A stretch of 64,000 nucleotides of DNA from Oscillospiraceae bacterium (GCA_900176545.1 FWXP01000003.1:186001-250000), one strand, 5' to 3'; positions 25,201-33,591 are shown, counted from the stretch's first letter. Translations and numbers: made by a program. The notes: generated from the sequence alone by a model not told the origin.

Positions 25201-26291
25201 CCGAGAGTAACAACACCATGACGCTCCTTAACAGCGGCAAGGTAAACTACATCATCTCAACATCCAAGAAGGGAAGACTTCCCGCAAGAGATTCCGTTAA
25301 GCTTCGCCGTCGTGCGGTAATGCTCGGCATACCCTGCCTTACGGCAGTAGATACGGCAGCTGCTCTTGCAGACTCCCTCATGAGCCGCTTCTCCGAGATC
25401 AACACAGAGCTTGTCGATATCAACAACATGCGTGAGAGAAAGAGGACAGTACGTTTCACAAAGATGCAGGGTATCGGTAACGACTACATTTACATCGACT
25501 GCCTCGAGAACATGATCTCTTCACCCGAGTCCCTCTCCGTATATATGTCTGACAGACACTTCGGCGTAGGCGGTGACGGTATCGTTCTTATTGCTCCTTC
25601 CAAGGTAGCTGATGCTCGCATGATCATGTATAACCTCGACGGTTCAGAGGGCATGATGTGCGGTAATGCCATAAGATGCGTCGGTAAGTATATGCACGAT
25701 GTGGCAGGTCATAAGAAGAAGCACATGACCATCGAGACAAAGAGCGGCATCAAGAAGCTGGAGCTCATGACATCCGGCGGTGTCGTTGTAAGAGTAAAGG
25801 TAGACATGGGCAAGGCTATCCTCGATCCCAAGCAGATCCCCGTTAACCTTCCCGCTGACGATAACGGACAGGTAGTATCCCGTGACGTTACCATTAACGA
25901 TGAGGAATACAAGATCACTTGCGTATCCATGGGTAACCCTCACGCAGTCGTATACACTGACAAGGTAGACGTATTGGATCTCGAGCAGCTCGGACCCAAG
26001 TTCGAGTTCGACAGCATCTTCCCCGAGAGAGTCAACACCGAGTTCATCAAGGTCGTAGACGAGCATACACTCAAGATGAGAGTATGGGAGAGAGGATCAG
26101 GCGAGACAATGGCCTGCGGTACAGGTGCCTGCGCGGCTGTCGTGGCTTCCTGTCTTAACGGTTACTGTCCCAAGAATGAAGATATCAGAGTTATCCTTAA
26201 GGGCGGCGATCTTATCATCCGCTACACAGACGATGCAGTCTTCATGACAGGTAACTGTGAGAGAGTCTTCACCGGCGAGATGGAGATCTGA
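22206..26291 (+). CDS. carB-dapF: Carbamoyl-phosphate synthase large subunit fused to diaminopimelate epimerase
   Basis: One open frame of 1361 residues encoding two enzymes. Residues 1-1074 are complete CarB: MVIGSGPIVIGQAAEFDYAG and FTLGGSGGG in the first ATP-grasp half, SGPIRIGQGIEFDYAAVH and RPSYVLGGQNM in the second, then the MGS-like allosteric domain. Residues 1075-1361 are complete DapF: FTKMQGIGNDYIY, NLDGSEGMMCGNAIRCVGKY (first catalytic Cys) and GSGETMACGTGACAAVVAS (second catalytic Cys). There is no stop, frameshift or ribosome binding site at the junction; the ATG at 25428 is preceded by GATATCAACAAC, so internal initiation looks unlikely. CarB makes carbamoyl phosphate; DapF converts LL- to meso-diaminopimelate for lysine and peptidoglycan. 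DapL, the enzyme before DapF, is encoded at 39.5 kb. Confidence 0.95.
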   Translation: MPLDKNIKKVMVIGSGPIVIGQAAEFDYAGTQACRALKEDGIEIVLINSNPATIMTDNAMADKIYIEPLTLTTVKRVIETERPDAILSGLGGQTALTLCMQLAKDGFLDEYDVKLLGSSPECIDKAEDRQMFKDTMESIGQPCIPSEVVNDVKSALAFADRTGYPVIVRPAFTLGGSGGGIASDEKQLEEIAATGLQMSPITQILVEKSIAGWKEIEFEVIRDKTGNSVTVCSMENLDPVGVHTGDSIVIAPAVTLSDKEYQMLRSAALNIIDALGVEGGCNCQFALEPNSFEYAVIEVNPRVSRSSALASKATGYPIAKVATKIALGYRLDEIKNAVTGNTYAAFEPALDYVAVKFPKWPFEKFVYAKRDLGTQMKATGEVMAIADSFEGALMKAVRGAEIKADSLLLKAFSDITSSEAEAGFASATDQRLFYIARAMYLGVTCEHIHDVTKIDMWFLKKIENLVNMQKDLEEIGKSGSSLSKDKYICAKKYGYTDPTIARLTGKEITDDLKIAPVYKMVDTCAGEFAAVTPYFYASYNTEDAGGENEAALHEDNAEGKKTIIVLGSGPIRIGQGIEFDYAAVHCVTALRALGYRVVIINNNPETVSTDFDTGDRLYFEPLDPEEVMDIIRQENPYGVVVAFGGQTAIKLTKTLSENNINIIGTSADSIDMAEDRERFDALLERLGIARPKGFSVLTKEEAFKAANSLEYPVLLRPSYVLGGQNMTIAFGDDDVDEYMNIILAQGIENPVLIDKYIQGREIEVDAIYDGHDVLIPGVMEHIERAGIHSGDSIAVYPAKHIFDDMGKKLIDTTKALCEGLNSTGIVNIQYIVKDNRIYVIEVNPRASRTVPYMSKVTGIPMVDVAIRVSLGEKLAEMDYGTGFYRQSPYTAVKVPVFSFEKLTDVDTQLGPEMKSTGEVLGIGRNLSEALYKGLLAAGYKMFKGGGVFVTVRDSDKAEIVETVKKFDQMGFKLYATAGTAQALRDSGLDVTVVSKIHESESNNTMTLLNSGKVNYIISTSKKGRLPARDSVKLRRRAVMLGIPCLTAVDTAAALADSLMSRFSEINTELVDINNMRERKRTVRFTKMQGIGNDYIYIDCLENMISSPESLSVYMSDRHFGVGGDGIVLIAPSKVADARMIMYNLDGSEGMMCGNAIRCVGKYMHDVAGHKKKHMTIETKSGIKKLELMTSGGVVVRVKVDMGKAILDPKQIPVNLPADDNGQVVSRDVTINDEEYKITCVSMGNPHAVVYTDKVDVLDLEQLGPKFEFDSIFPERVNTEFIKVVDEHTLKMRVWERGSGETMACGTGACAAVVASCLNGYCPKNEDIRVILKGGDLIIRYTDDAVFMTGNCERVFTGEMEI

Positions 26292-26317
26292 TCATTGATC
26301 TTAATATGAATTAATAC

Positions 26318-26358
26318 ATCGCCTGTTCGATCTTGTGGTCGGGCAGGCGATTATTTAT
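26318..26358 (+). terminator. Terminator after carB-dapF
   Basis: ATCGCCTG (26318-26325) pairs with CAGGCGAT (26344-26351), followed by TATTTATT. It ends the gltB-gltD-carA-carB unit. Confidence 0.75.
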
Positions 26359-26437
26359 TGGCTGATCATCCGGCATCAACTTCTTCACTTAAGAATGTAT
26401 GTTACAATGAACCATACGATCATCGGGGGATCTTACA

Positions 26438-27238
26438 TTGAAAGACAGGCTTCGCTACATAATCTTATTTGCGGTATTGCTGATAATTGAGATACTGATA
26501 GGCAAGTTTGCCACAGGATTTGTCCGCGGCTTTGTGGGCGATGTTCTTGTTATCCCGGCGATATACTTTTTTCTCAGGGCGACATTCTTCTGTAAGGATA
26601 AGATCTTTTCTGTATATGTAATGCCGCTTATCTGTTATTTCCTCGGATGGAATGCGGAATATCTTCAGCTTATCGATATAACGGGGATCTTAGGCATAGA
26701 TAAGTCTTCTCTTATGGGGATCCTTATCGGAGGCTCATTCGATCTTAAGGATATCCTTGCTTATCTTATCGGGCTTTATCTTATCGGAGGAGCACTCGCG
26801 CTAGAGAAGAAGCCTGACAGAGCATGGTGGTATCCTCTCGGTACGTTTATCCAGTGGACATGGGGGATATATCAGACCACAGGCGGTCTTATCGTATATC
26901 TGTGGAACATAAGATGTCCTCATTCGTATTACGGCGGTACGATACGAACAGAGTGGAATAAGCCGTACGGTATGTCCATAGGCCAGTTCATCTTTACGCC
27001 TGCAGGAGAACTGTCAGATGAGATGGCTGTGCACGAATACGGACATACATTCCAGTCTCTGCTGCTGGGACCTCTCTATATACCGGTCATCGCTATTCCG
27101 TCACTTGTCTGGGGCTTTACTCCCGCATTTATCAGGATGAGGCGCGATAAAGGGATAAGATATACGAGCCTTTATTGCGAGAAGTGGGCTTCCGATTGGG
27201 GAGAGAAGATGACCGGAAGGAAAGCTCTGAGAACATAA
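26438..27238 (+). CDS. DUF2809-like membrane protein with a C-terminal HEYGH motif domain
   Basis: A 266-residue membrane protein. Residues about 1-115 resemble DUF2809: RYIILFAVLLIIEILIGKFATGFVRGFVGDVLVIPAIYFFLRA with further helices at 60-80 and 100-120. Residues about 130-266 form a second part with TTGGLIVYLWNI, then AVHEYGHTFQSLLLGPLYIPVIAIPSLVW: an HExxH-like HEYGH beside a membrane helix, reminiscent of membrane metalloproteases, and a C-terminal CEKWASDWGE. Whether the site binds zinc is not known. Start is TTG at 26438 with GGGGGAT upstream. Stands after a terminator and before a small membrane protein gene. Confidence 0.7.
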   Translation: MKDRLRYIILFAVLLIIEILIGKFATGFVRGFVGDVLVIPAIYFFLRATFFCKDKIFSVYVMPLICYFLGWNAEYLQLIDITGILGIDKSSLMGILIGGSFDLKDILAYLIGLYLIGGALALEKKPDRAWWYPLGTFIQWTWGIYQTTGGLIVYLWNIRCPHSYYGGTIRTEWNKPYGMSIGQFIFTPAGELSDEMAVHEYGHTFQSLLLGPLYIPVIAIPSLVWGFTPAFIRMRRDKGIRYTSLYCEKWASDWGEKMTGRKALRT

Positions 27239-27263
27239 TTGAGCCATAAGGAGAACGTTAACT

Positions 27264-27440
27264 ATGGATCTGTCAAAACTGTCAAAGGTATTATTGGGAA
27301 CAGCATTTATCTTATTGGGAGTATCATATGCATTAGGATCTCTTCACCCGCTTACAAGGATAATCTTATGCTCCGTCGCATTGATATTGTCAGTTACTGC
27401 GATCGTCCTTTTACTGATATCAATGACAAGAAAGAAGTGA
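27264..27440 (+). CDS. Small two-helix membrane protein, 58 aa
   Basis: A 58-residue reading frame starting at ATG 27264 behind a good AAGGAGAAC site and ending at TGA 27438-27440, seven bases before the LysR start. It has helices at about 8-25 (VLLGTAFILLGVSYALGS) and 32-53 (RIILCSVALILSVTAIVLLL) and a basic MTRKK tail. I recognise no family. It is preferred over a competing 75-codon frame on the same strand that has no ribosome binding site and a less plausible composition. Confidence 0.65.
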   Translation: MDLSKLSKVLLGTAFILLGVSYALGSLHPLTRIILCSVALILSVTAIVLLLISMTRKK

Positions 27441-27446
27441 CCTTAA

Positions 27447-28358
27447 ATGACCATACAGCAGCTTAAATACGTTATTGCCATAGCAGAGTGCGGTTCAATA
27501 TCCATGGCCGCACAGAGGATGTTCGTTGCACAGAGCAGTGTATCCAAGTCCGTCGCGGAACTTGAGAAGGAGATGGGGATAACCATCTTCAACCGTAATA
27601 ACAAAGGAGTATATCTTTCTGAAGACGGCACCAAGTTTCTTTCCTATGCAAGGCAGGTAATAGAGCAGACGGAACTCCTCGAAAGGGAATTTAAGTCAGC
27701 TCCGCCTCCTCGCCGTGTATTCTCCGTATCTTCGCAGCACTACGCTTTCGTTGTTAATGCTTTCGTAGAGCTTGTGAAGGAGTATGGTGAAGATAAGTAT
27801 GAGTTTACTTTAAGAGAGCTTAAGACAGCGGAGATCATCGAGGATATAAGGACCAGCAGAAGTGATATAGGTATACTTTTCCTCTCGGGATTTAACAGGG
27901 AGGTCATACAGCATATCCTCTCTAACGAAGAGATGGAATTTGTTAAGCTCTTTACGGCAAAGCCTCATGTATTTGTCAGCTGGAAGAACCCTCTGGCTCT
28001 TAAGAAGAAGGTAACCCTTGAAGATCTTAAGGCGTACCCAAGGCTTACATACGATCAGGGAATAAAGAACTCTTTCTACTTTGCGGAGGAGCTTCATATA
28101 ACGGAAGAGAGCCCCAAGAATATCGTGGTATCAGATCGTGCGACGCTCTTTAACCTCCTTATAGGTCTTAACGGATATACCATAGCATCCGGTGTCTTAA
28201 GCAGCGATCTTAACGGCGACGATATCGTATCCATCCCTCTTGCAAGTGACGAGTATATGGATATAGGTTATATAACCCTCAAAGATAAGCCTCTTAATGC
28301 TATTACCAACAGGTATATCGAACATCTTACACAGTATATCTCCAACTATACCAAGTAG
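27447..28358 (+). CDS. LysR-family regulator, probably of metE-metF
   Basis: A 303-residue LysR-type regulator. The HTH is at residues 1-60 (MTIQQLKYVIAIAECGSISMAAQRMFVAQSSVSKSVAELEKEMGITIFNRNNKGVYLSEDG); the effector-binding domain covers about 90-300. It lies directly upstream of metE on the same strand with an interrupted palindrome in between, so a MetR-like role in methionine synthesis is the simplest reading. It is clearly paralogous to the LysR at 55.3 kb (same length, shared FxRNNKG segment), which sits in the sulfur cluster. Target and effector are inferred. Confidence 0.85.
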   Translation: MTIQQLKYVIAIAECGSISMAAQRMFVAQSSVSKSVAELEKEMGITIFNRNNKGVYLSEDGTKFLSYARQVIEQTELLEREFKSAPPPRRVFSVSSQHYAFVVNAFVELVKEYGEDKYEFTLRELKTAEIIEDIRTSRSDIGILFLSGFNREVIQHILSNEEMEFVKLFTAKPHVFVSWKNPLALKKKVTLEDLKAYPRLTYDQGIKNSFYFAEELHITEESPKNIVVSDRATLFNLLIGLNGYTIASGVLSSDLNGDDIVSIPLASDEYMDIGYITLKDKPLNAITNRYIEHLTQYISNYTK

Positions 28359-28406
28359 ATCTTGCTATCGCTTTTGACTATGGCCTTCTAAGAAAAACTG
28401 CATCTA

Positions 28407-28430
28407 ACACATAGCAGCCGATATGTGGTG
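28407..28430 (+). promoter_or_regulatory. Interrupted palindrome upstream of metE (LysR site candidate)
   Basis: ACACATA, eight bases, TATGTGGTGT: an inverted repeat with a T-N11-A-like core, overlapping the likely -10 TGTAAT. No good -35 is present. Probably where a LysR protein acts. There is no SAM riboswitch or T-box in the 120-base gap. Confidence 0.5.
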
Positions 28431-28478
28431 TAATCATTTCATCAAAGAAAACAACGAACTCATGAAGGAGAAAATGAA

Positions 28479-30752
28479 ATGGCAACATCAGTTATCGGTT
28501 ATCCCAGGATCGGAAACTTGAGAGAGCTCAAGTTCGCAAGTGAAAAGTATTTTAAGAATGAGATCACTGCTTCCCAGCTGGAGACAGTAGCAAAGAGCAT
28601 CAGAGAATATAATCTCGGTGTTCAGGTAAAGGGCGGCATCGACTATATCCCTTCAGGTGATTTCTCTTACTACGATGCAGTACTCGACGCATCCGTACTT
28701 CTTAATGCTATCCCAAAGAGATATAAGGACCTTAAGCTCTCGGATCTTGATACATACTTTGCAATGGCAAGAGGATATCAGGGTGCAAGCGGAGACGTTA
28801 AGGCTTTTGCAATGAAGAAGTGGTTCAATACAAACTACCACTACCTCGTACCCGAGATCGACGACGATACAAAGATCGAGCTTAATGCAAAGGCTCCCTA
28901 CGATCTTTTTACAGAGGCTCTTAATGCAGGTACAAAGACAGTTCCCGTAGTAGTCGGCGCATTCACTTTCTTAAAGCTTGCAAAGTACACAGGAAGCAAG
29001 ACAAGAGAAGATTTTGCAGATTCAGTTATAGCAGCTTATAAGCAGCTTATCGCAGGCTTTACAAAGCTCGGTGCAGAGTGGGTAAGATTCGACGAGCCTT
29101 CTCTTGTTAAGGATCTTACGGCGGAAGATATCGCTTTCTTCGAGAAGCTCTATAAGGAGATCCTTGCAGCAAAGGGCGGATCTAAGATCCTTGTACAGAC
29201 TTATTTCGGAGATATAAGAGACTGCTACAAGAATGTAACTGCTCTTGACTTCGACGGTATCGGTCTTGACTTCGTAGAAGGTAAGAAGACATTATCTCTT
29301 GTTAAGGAGAACGGTTTCCCCGCAGATAAGACACTCTTTGCAGGTGTTGTTAACGGTAAGAACATCTGGAAGAACAACTACGAGAAGACGGTAGCTCTTG
29401 TTAAGGACATCAAGGCTTTGGCAGCAAACGTAGTTATCGGAACTTCCTGCTCTCTTCTTCACGTTCCCTGCACATTAAAGAACGAGACTAAGCTTTCTTC
29501 CGATATATTGAAGCATTTCGCTTTCGCAGAGGAGAAGATCACTGAGCTCAAGGAGCTCTCCAAGATCCTCGACGCAGCTGATCCTACTGCCGTACAGGAG
29601 TATAAGGATAATGTCGCACTCCACGCTATCGTAAGGAGCGGTACTGATGACGACGTAAGAGCTAAGGTAGCAGCTCTTTCCGAGAAGGATTTCGTAAGGC
29701 TTCCGGAGTTTGCCGAGAGAGAGAAGATCCAGAAGGAGAGACTTAACCTCCCTCTGTTCCCTACGACTACTATCGGTTCCTTCCCTCAGACAAAGGAAGT
29801 AAGAACTACAAGATCTGCTTTCCGTAAGGGTGAGATCACAGTTGCAGAGTACGAAGTATTCATCGAGAAGAAGATCGAAGAGTGCGTAAGACTTCAGGAA
29901 GAGATCGGCCTTGACGTATTGGTTCACGGCGAGTTCGAGCGTAACGACATGGTAGAGTATTTTGGTGAGTGCCTTGACGGTTATATCTTCACCGAGAGAG
30001 CATGGGTTCAGTCTTACGGTACAAGATGCGTTAAGCCCCCGGTCGTTTGGGGTGACATCAAGAGAGCAAAGCCCATGACAGTAAGGTGGTCCAAGTACAC
30101 ACAGAGCCTTACAAAGAAGCCTGTTAAGGGAATGCTCACAGGTCCCGTTACTATCCTTAACTGGTCTTTCCCCAGAGAGGATATCTCCTTGAAGGAAAGT
30201 GCTCTTCAGATCGGTCTTGCAATAAGGGAAGAGGTTCTTGATCTCGAAGCTAACGGCATCTCCATTATCCAGGTAGACGAAGCAGCACTTCGAGAGAAGC
30301 TCCCTCTTCGTAAGGAAGACTGGCACGAGGATTACCTCGACTGGGCTATCCCCGCATTCCGTCTCGTACATAGCGGACTTAAGCCCGAGACTCAGCTTCA
30401 CACTCACATGTGCTACAGTGAGTTTAGCGACATCATCAAGGATATCGACGACATGGATGCAGACGTTATCACTTTCGAGGCAAGCAGGTCCGACCTTACT
30501 ATCCTCGATACACTTAAGGAGAATAACTTCAGAACAGAAGTAGGCCCCGGTGTCTATGACATCCATTCTCCCAGAATCCCCTCTAAGGAAGAGATAAAGG
30601 AAGCTATCGACAAGATGACTAAGAGAGTTCCTCTTACTAAGCTCTGGGTCAACCCCGACTGCGGACTTAAGACAAGAGGCAACGAAGAGACTGTACCCAG
30701 CCTTAAGAATCTTGTAGCGGCAGCGGTGGAAGCGAGAAATGAAAACAACTGA
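28479..30752 (+). CDS. metE: 5-methyltetrahydropteroyltriglutamate-homocysteine methyltransferase (cobalamin-independent)
   Basis: Transfers the methyl group of 5-methyl-tetrahydrofolate polyglutamate to homocysteine, making methionine without cobalamin. 757 residues, full length. The N-terminal barrel begins SVIGYPRIGNLRELKFASEKYF; the C-terminal catalytic barrel contains TTTIGSFPQTKEVR, GMLTGPVTILNWSFPREDI, the zinc ligands His and Cys in THMCYSEF, and the last zinc Cys in NPDCGLKTR. Followed by metF with a 14-base overlap, so methyl donor synthesis and use are coupled. Confidence 0.97.
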   Translation: MATSVIGYPRIGNLRELKFASEKYFKNEITASQLETVAKSIREYNLGVQVKGGIDYIPSGDFSYYDAVLDASVLLNAIPKRYKDLKLSDLDTYFAMARGYQGASGDVKAFAMKKWFNTNYHYLVPEIDDDTKIELNAKAPYDLFTEALNAGTKTVPVVVGAFTFLKLAKYTGSKTREDFADSVIAAYKQLIAGFTKLGAEWVRFDEPSLVKDLTAEDIAFFEKLYKEILAAKGGSKILVQTYFGDIRDCYKNVTALDFDGIGLDFVEGKKTLSLVKENGFPADKTLFAGVVNGKNIWKNNYEKTVALVKDIKALAANVVIGTSCSLLHVPCTLKNETKLSSDILKHFAFAEEKITELKELSKILDAADPTAVQEYKDNVALHAIVRSGTDDDVRAKVAALSEKDFVRLPEFAEREKIQKERLNLPLFPTTTIGSFPQTKEVRTTRSAFRKGEITVAEYEVFIEKKIEECVRLQEEIGLDVLVHGEFERNDMVEYFGECLDGYIFTERAWVQSYGTRCVKPPVVWGDIKRAKPMTVRWSKYTQSLTKKPVKGMLTGPVTILNWSFPREDISLKESALQIGLAIREEVLDLEANGISIIQVDEAALREKLPLRKEDWHEDYLDWAIPAFRLVHSGLKPETQLHTHMCYSEFSDIIKDIDDMDADVITFEASRSDLTILDTLKENNFRTEVGPGVYDIHSPRIPSKEEIKEAIDKMTKRVPLTKLWVNPDCGLKTRGNEETVPSLKNLVAAAVEARNENN

Positions 30753-31596
30753 TCTGTTCGGTAAGAAGACCGTCTTCTCCCTGGAGATATTTCCTCCCAG
30801 GGCAGATATGGGCGAGAACGTAATATATGAGACCCTGGACGCACTGCACGACGTCAATGCTGACTTCATAAGCGTGACGTACGGCAGGAACAGCGGTCAG
30901 GACGGCTGCAGGACAGTGAAGATCGCATCCGACATCAAGCATAAGTACGGTGTGGAGAGTATAGCGCATCTTCCTTGCAGCGGAGTCAGCAAGGATACCA
31001 TGATCAGGATCCTGGATGCCTTGAAGGAGAACGAGATAGATAATATCCTGGCTCTTCGAGGCGACCTCCCGGACGGTGAAGCCGTTAACGGTGACTTCCT
31101 TCACGCTGATGAGCTCATATCATTTATTAAGAGCAGATATGACTTCAATATCCTTGCCGCATGCTATCCGGAGTGTCATCCCGAAGCTACCAGCTACGAT
31201 GACGATATCGAGCACTTAAAGCGCAAGGTAGACTGTGGTGCGGATCATCTGATCACTCAGCTCTTCCTGGACAATACTCATTTCTACCGCTTCATGTATA
31301 AAGCGGGAAGAAGAGGTATCAATATTCCTGTTGAAGCGGGCATCATGCCTGTTACCAACAAGAGGCAGATCGAGAGGATGGTCAAGATGTGCGGCGTGGA
31401 GCTTCCCGGCAAGTTCGTCAAGATACTTGATAAGTACGGCGATAATGAGAAAGCTCTTAAGGATGCGGGTATCGCATATGCCGTAGACCAGATCACGGAT
31501 CTTATGGCTAATGATGTTGACGGTATACACCTTTACACCATGAACGATCCTTATGTAGCGCATAAGATCTACGAAGCAGTATGTAATCTGATATAA
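30739..31596 (+). CDS. metF: Methylenetetrahydrofolate reductase
   Basis: Reduces 5,10-methylene-THF to 5-methyl-THF, the methyl donor for MetE; flavoprotein with a TIM barrel. 285 residues, typical bacterial length. Motifs include FSLEIFPPRADMG (catalytic Glu region), FISVTYGRNSG, LALRGDLPDG and GADHLITQLFLDN, and VEAGIMPVTN. The ATG lies inside the last codons of metE behind GTGGAAGCG. The closing terminator is strong. Confidence 0.95.
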   Translation: MKTTDLFGKKTVFSLEIFPPRADMGENVIYETLDALHDVNADFISVTYGRNSGQDGCRTVKIASDIKHKYGVESIAHLPCSGVSKDTMIRILDALKENEIDNILALRGDLPDGEAVNGDFLHADELISFIKSRYDFNILAACYPECHPEATSYDDDIEHLKRKVDCGADHLITQLFLDNTHFYRFMYKAGRRGINIPVEAGIMPVTNKRQIERMVKMCGVELPGKFVKILDKYGDNEKALKDAGIAYAVDQITDLMANDVDGIHLYTMNDPYVAHKIYEAVCNLI

Positions 31597-31612
31597 GACA
31601 GATTAAAAAGCG

Positions 31613-31676
31613 AAAAGTACTACACTACATACTACATATCGAGCAATATGTAGACTGGAGTGTAGTACTTTTTTAT
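31613..31676 (+). terminator. Terminator after metEF
   Basis: AAAAGTACTACACT and AGTGTAGTACTTTT form a 14-bp outer stem, and ACATAT/ATATGT an inner stem, ending in a run of T. Confidence 0.85.
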
Positions 31677-31700
31677 TGTCTGGAGATAAAACACACATAA

Positions 31701-31734
31701 GAAAGCGCCGCCACACGAATGTGACGACGCTTTC
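31701..31734 (-). terminator. Terminator after amt-glnK
   Basis: On the minus strand GAAAGCG-TCG-TCACA pairs with TGTGGCGGCGCTTTC around a short loop, followed by TTATGTGTGTTTTAT. The T-tract is imperfect. Confidence 0.6.
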
Positions 31735-31762
31735 AAGCGGTATATATTAAGGATTACGGGTC

Positions 31763-33547
31763 TTATTCAACGTCCTGCAATGCTGCAAAACCAACCTCAC
31801 CTGTTCTTACCTTAACTACGTTCTGTATGTTGCTTACGAAGATCTTACCGTCACCGATGTGACCTGTGTAAAGAACCTTCTTAGCTGTATCGATAACAGA
31901 TTGTACAGGTACTGCGCTTACTACTACCGAGATCTGGATCTTAGGAAGGAGGGATGCTTCTACGGGAACACCACGATAGAACTCCTGTCTGCCTTTCTGA
32001 GCTCCGCAACCCATTACGTGAGTTACTGTCATACCTGTGATGCCGATGCCCATGAGAGCATTCTTAAGAGCATCGAGCCTTGCTTCTTTACATACGATGT
32101 CAATCTTTGTGAAGATATGACCTTCAGCATCAGCCTTTACATCAAAAGAGGGAACTGTCTTAACTTCAACTGCCTCAGCTTCGGGAACGTCACCTGATAC
32201 TACTACGGGCTCGGAACCTTCAACGATAGCCTGAGGAGCGAACTTGAATCCTGCATAAGCTGTTGTAAGACCATGCTCGGAGATATCCATACCTTCGATC
32301 TCGTCTTCTCTTGAAGCACGAAGTCCTACGCTCTTCTTGATGATCACGAATGTTGCACCCATGAGGATCGCTGTCCAGATTATGATGCAGGAGATACCGA
32401 GAACCTGAACGCCGAATACTTTCCAGCCTGCAGCAACGTCTGTACCGTGGATAAGAGCATAAATGGGACCGTCAACGCCGAGGGAAGATGTGTTTGTTGC
32501 AAGAACACCTGCAAGGAGTGTACCGAGGATACCGTTTGCGCAGTGAACGCCGACGGCACCGACGGGATCGTCGATATGAAGCTTAAGGTCGATGAATTCG
32601 ATAACTACGATTACTGCGATACCGGAGATGATACCTTCAACGATAGCACCGGCAGCATCGATGCAGTGACAACCTGCTGTTACGCAGACAAGACCAGCGA
32701 GGGAAGCGTTGATACACATTGATACATCGGGCTTGCCGTTCTTTACCCATGTGTAGATAAGTGCTGTTACTGTTGCGATAGCGGGAGCGATAGTTGTTGT
32801 AAGGAAGATACCTGCAAGCTGTGAACCGGATGTAGCAGCGGCACCGTTAAAGCCGTACCAACCGAACCAGAGGATGAAGCAACCGAGAGCACCAAGAGGG
32901 ATGTTGTGACCCTGGATAGCGTTAACCTTGATTACTTTGCCCTTAGCATCCTTTACATACTTACCGATACGGGGTCCGAGTACGATGGCACCGATAAGAG
33001 CGGAAACACCACCTACTGTGTGGATAGCAGCGGATCCTGCGAAATCGATGAAGCCCATCTTTGCGAGCCAGCCGTTAGGGTTCCATACCCAGCCTGCCTC
33101 GATAGGATATACTACGAGTGAGAGGACAGCTGAGTAGATACAGTAGGAGCTGAACTTGATCCTCTCGGCAACGGCACCTGATACGATAGTAGCTGCCGTA
33201 GCACAGAATACAAGGTTGAATACGAAGCTTGAAGCGTTTGTCTCCATGAATCCTGAGAAGTCAGTGAAGATAGAGAGGTTAGGAACACCGACGAATCCTG
33301 CGATCATGTCTTCGCTCATCATAAGACCGAAGCCTAAGAAGATGAAGCAGACAGTACCGATACAGAAGTCCATAAGGTTCTTCATGAGGATGTTACCGGC
33401 GTTCTTATAGCGACAGAAACCTGTCTCGAGCATTGCGAAGCCCGCCTGCATAAAGAAAACGAGTGCTGCACCGATCAAGAACCAGATGCCGAATACTTCG
33501 GTCGTTACGGTCTCATTGATCAGTTCCGTGATTTGTGTTACGTCCAT
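31763..33547 (-). CDS. amt: Ammonium transporter fused to a P-II signalling domain (Amt-GlnK)
   Basis: Ammonium channel with its own regulator attached, 594 residues. Residues about 1-430 are an 11-helix Amt channel: FFMQAGFAMLETGFCRYKNAGNILMKNLMDF, SAAIHTVGG (pore His region), GWYGFNGAA and HCANGILGTLLAG (second pore His). After a linker of about 45 residues, residues about 478-594 are a P-II protein: FTKIDIVCKEARLDALKNAL, the T-loop KGRQEFYRGVPVEASLLPK, and the ATP site HIGDGKIFVSNIQNVVKVRTGEVG. The tyrosine that is uridylylated in proteobacterial GlnB (RGAEYMV) is replaced (RGVPVEA), so control is likely by ATP/ADP and 2-oxoglutarate only. Downstream of glnN. Confidence 0.95.
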   Translation of the reverse strand: MDVTQITELINETVTTEVFGIWFLIGAALVFFMQAGFAMLETGFCRYKNAGNILMKNLMDFCIGTVCFIFLGFGLMMSEDMIAGFVGVPNLSIFTDFSGFMETNASSFVFNLVFCATAATIVSGAVAERIKFSSYCIYSAVLSLVVYPIEAGWVWNPNGWLAKMGFIDFAGSAAIHTVGGVSALIGAIVLGPRIGKYVKDAKGKVIKVNAIQGHNIPLGALGCFILWFGWYGFNGAAATSGSQLAGIFLTTTIAPAIATVTALIYTWVKNGKPDVSMCINASLAGLVCVTAGCHCIDAAGAIVEGIISGIAVIVVIEFIDLKLHIDDPVGAVGVHCANGILGTLLAGVLATNTSSLGVDGPIYALIHGTDVAAGWKVFGVQVLGISCIIIWTAILMGATFVIIKKSVGLRASREDEIEGMDISEHGLTTAYAGFKFAPQAIVEGSEPVVVSGDVPEAEAVEVKTVPSFDVKADAEGHIFTKIDIVCKEARLDALKNALMGIGITGMTVTHVMGCGAQKGRQEFYRGVPVEASLLPKIQISVVVSAVPVQSVIDTAKKVLYTGHIGDGKIFVSNIQNVVKVRTGEVGFAALQDVE

Positions 33548-33591
33548 AGATCATAATTCTCCTTTTTCATTTTTCCCTGTAAAAGCAACTG

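Noticed and set aside
27239-27466. A 75-codon plus-strand frame between the DUF2809-like gene and the LysR gene
   Set aside because: It has no ribosome binding site, overlaps the LysR start and is out of frame with a 58-codon frame at 27264-27440 that has a good ribosome binding site and two clear membrane helices.
28359-28478. SAM riboswitch or T-box before metE
   Set aside because: The gap is only 120 bases and shows no T-box TGGNACC, no SAM-I core and no terminator; only a LysR-type palindrome.
29475-30869. Long minus-strand open frame (464 codons) opposite metE-metF
   Set aside because: It is antisense to an intact, strongly conserved metE; the frame stays open because of codon usage, and the translation resembles no protein.
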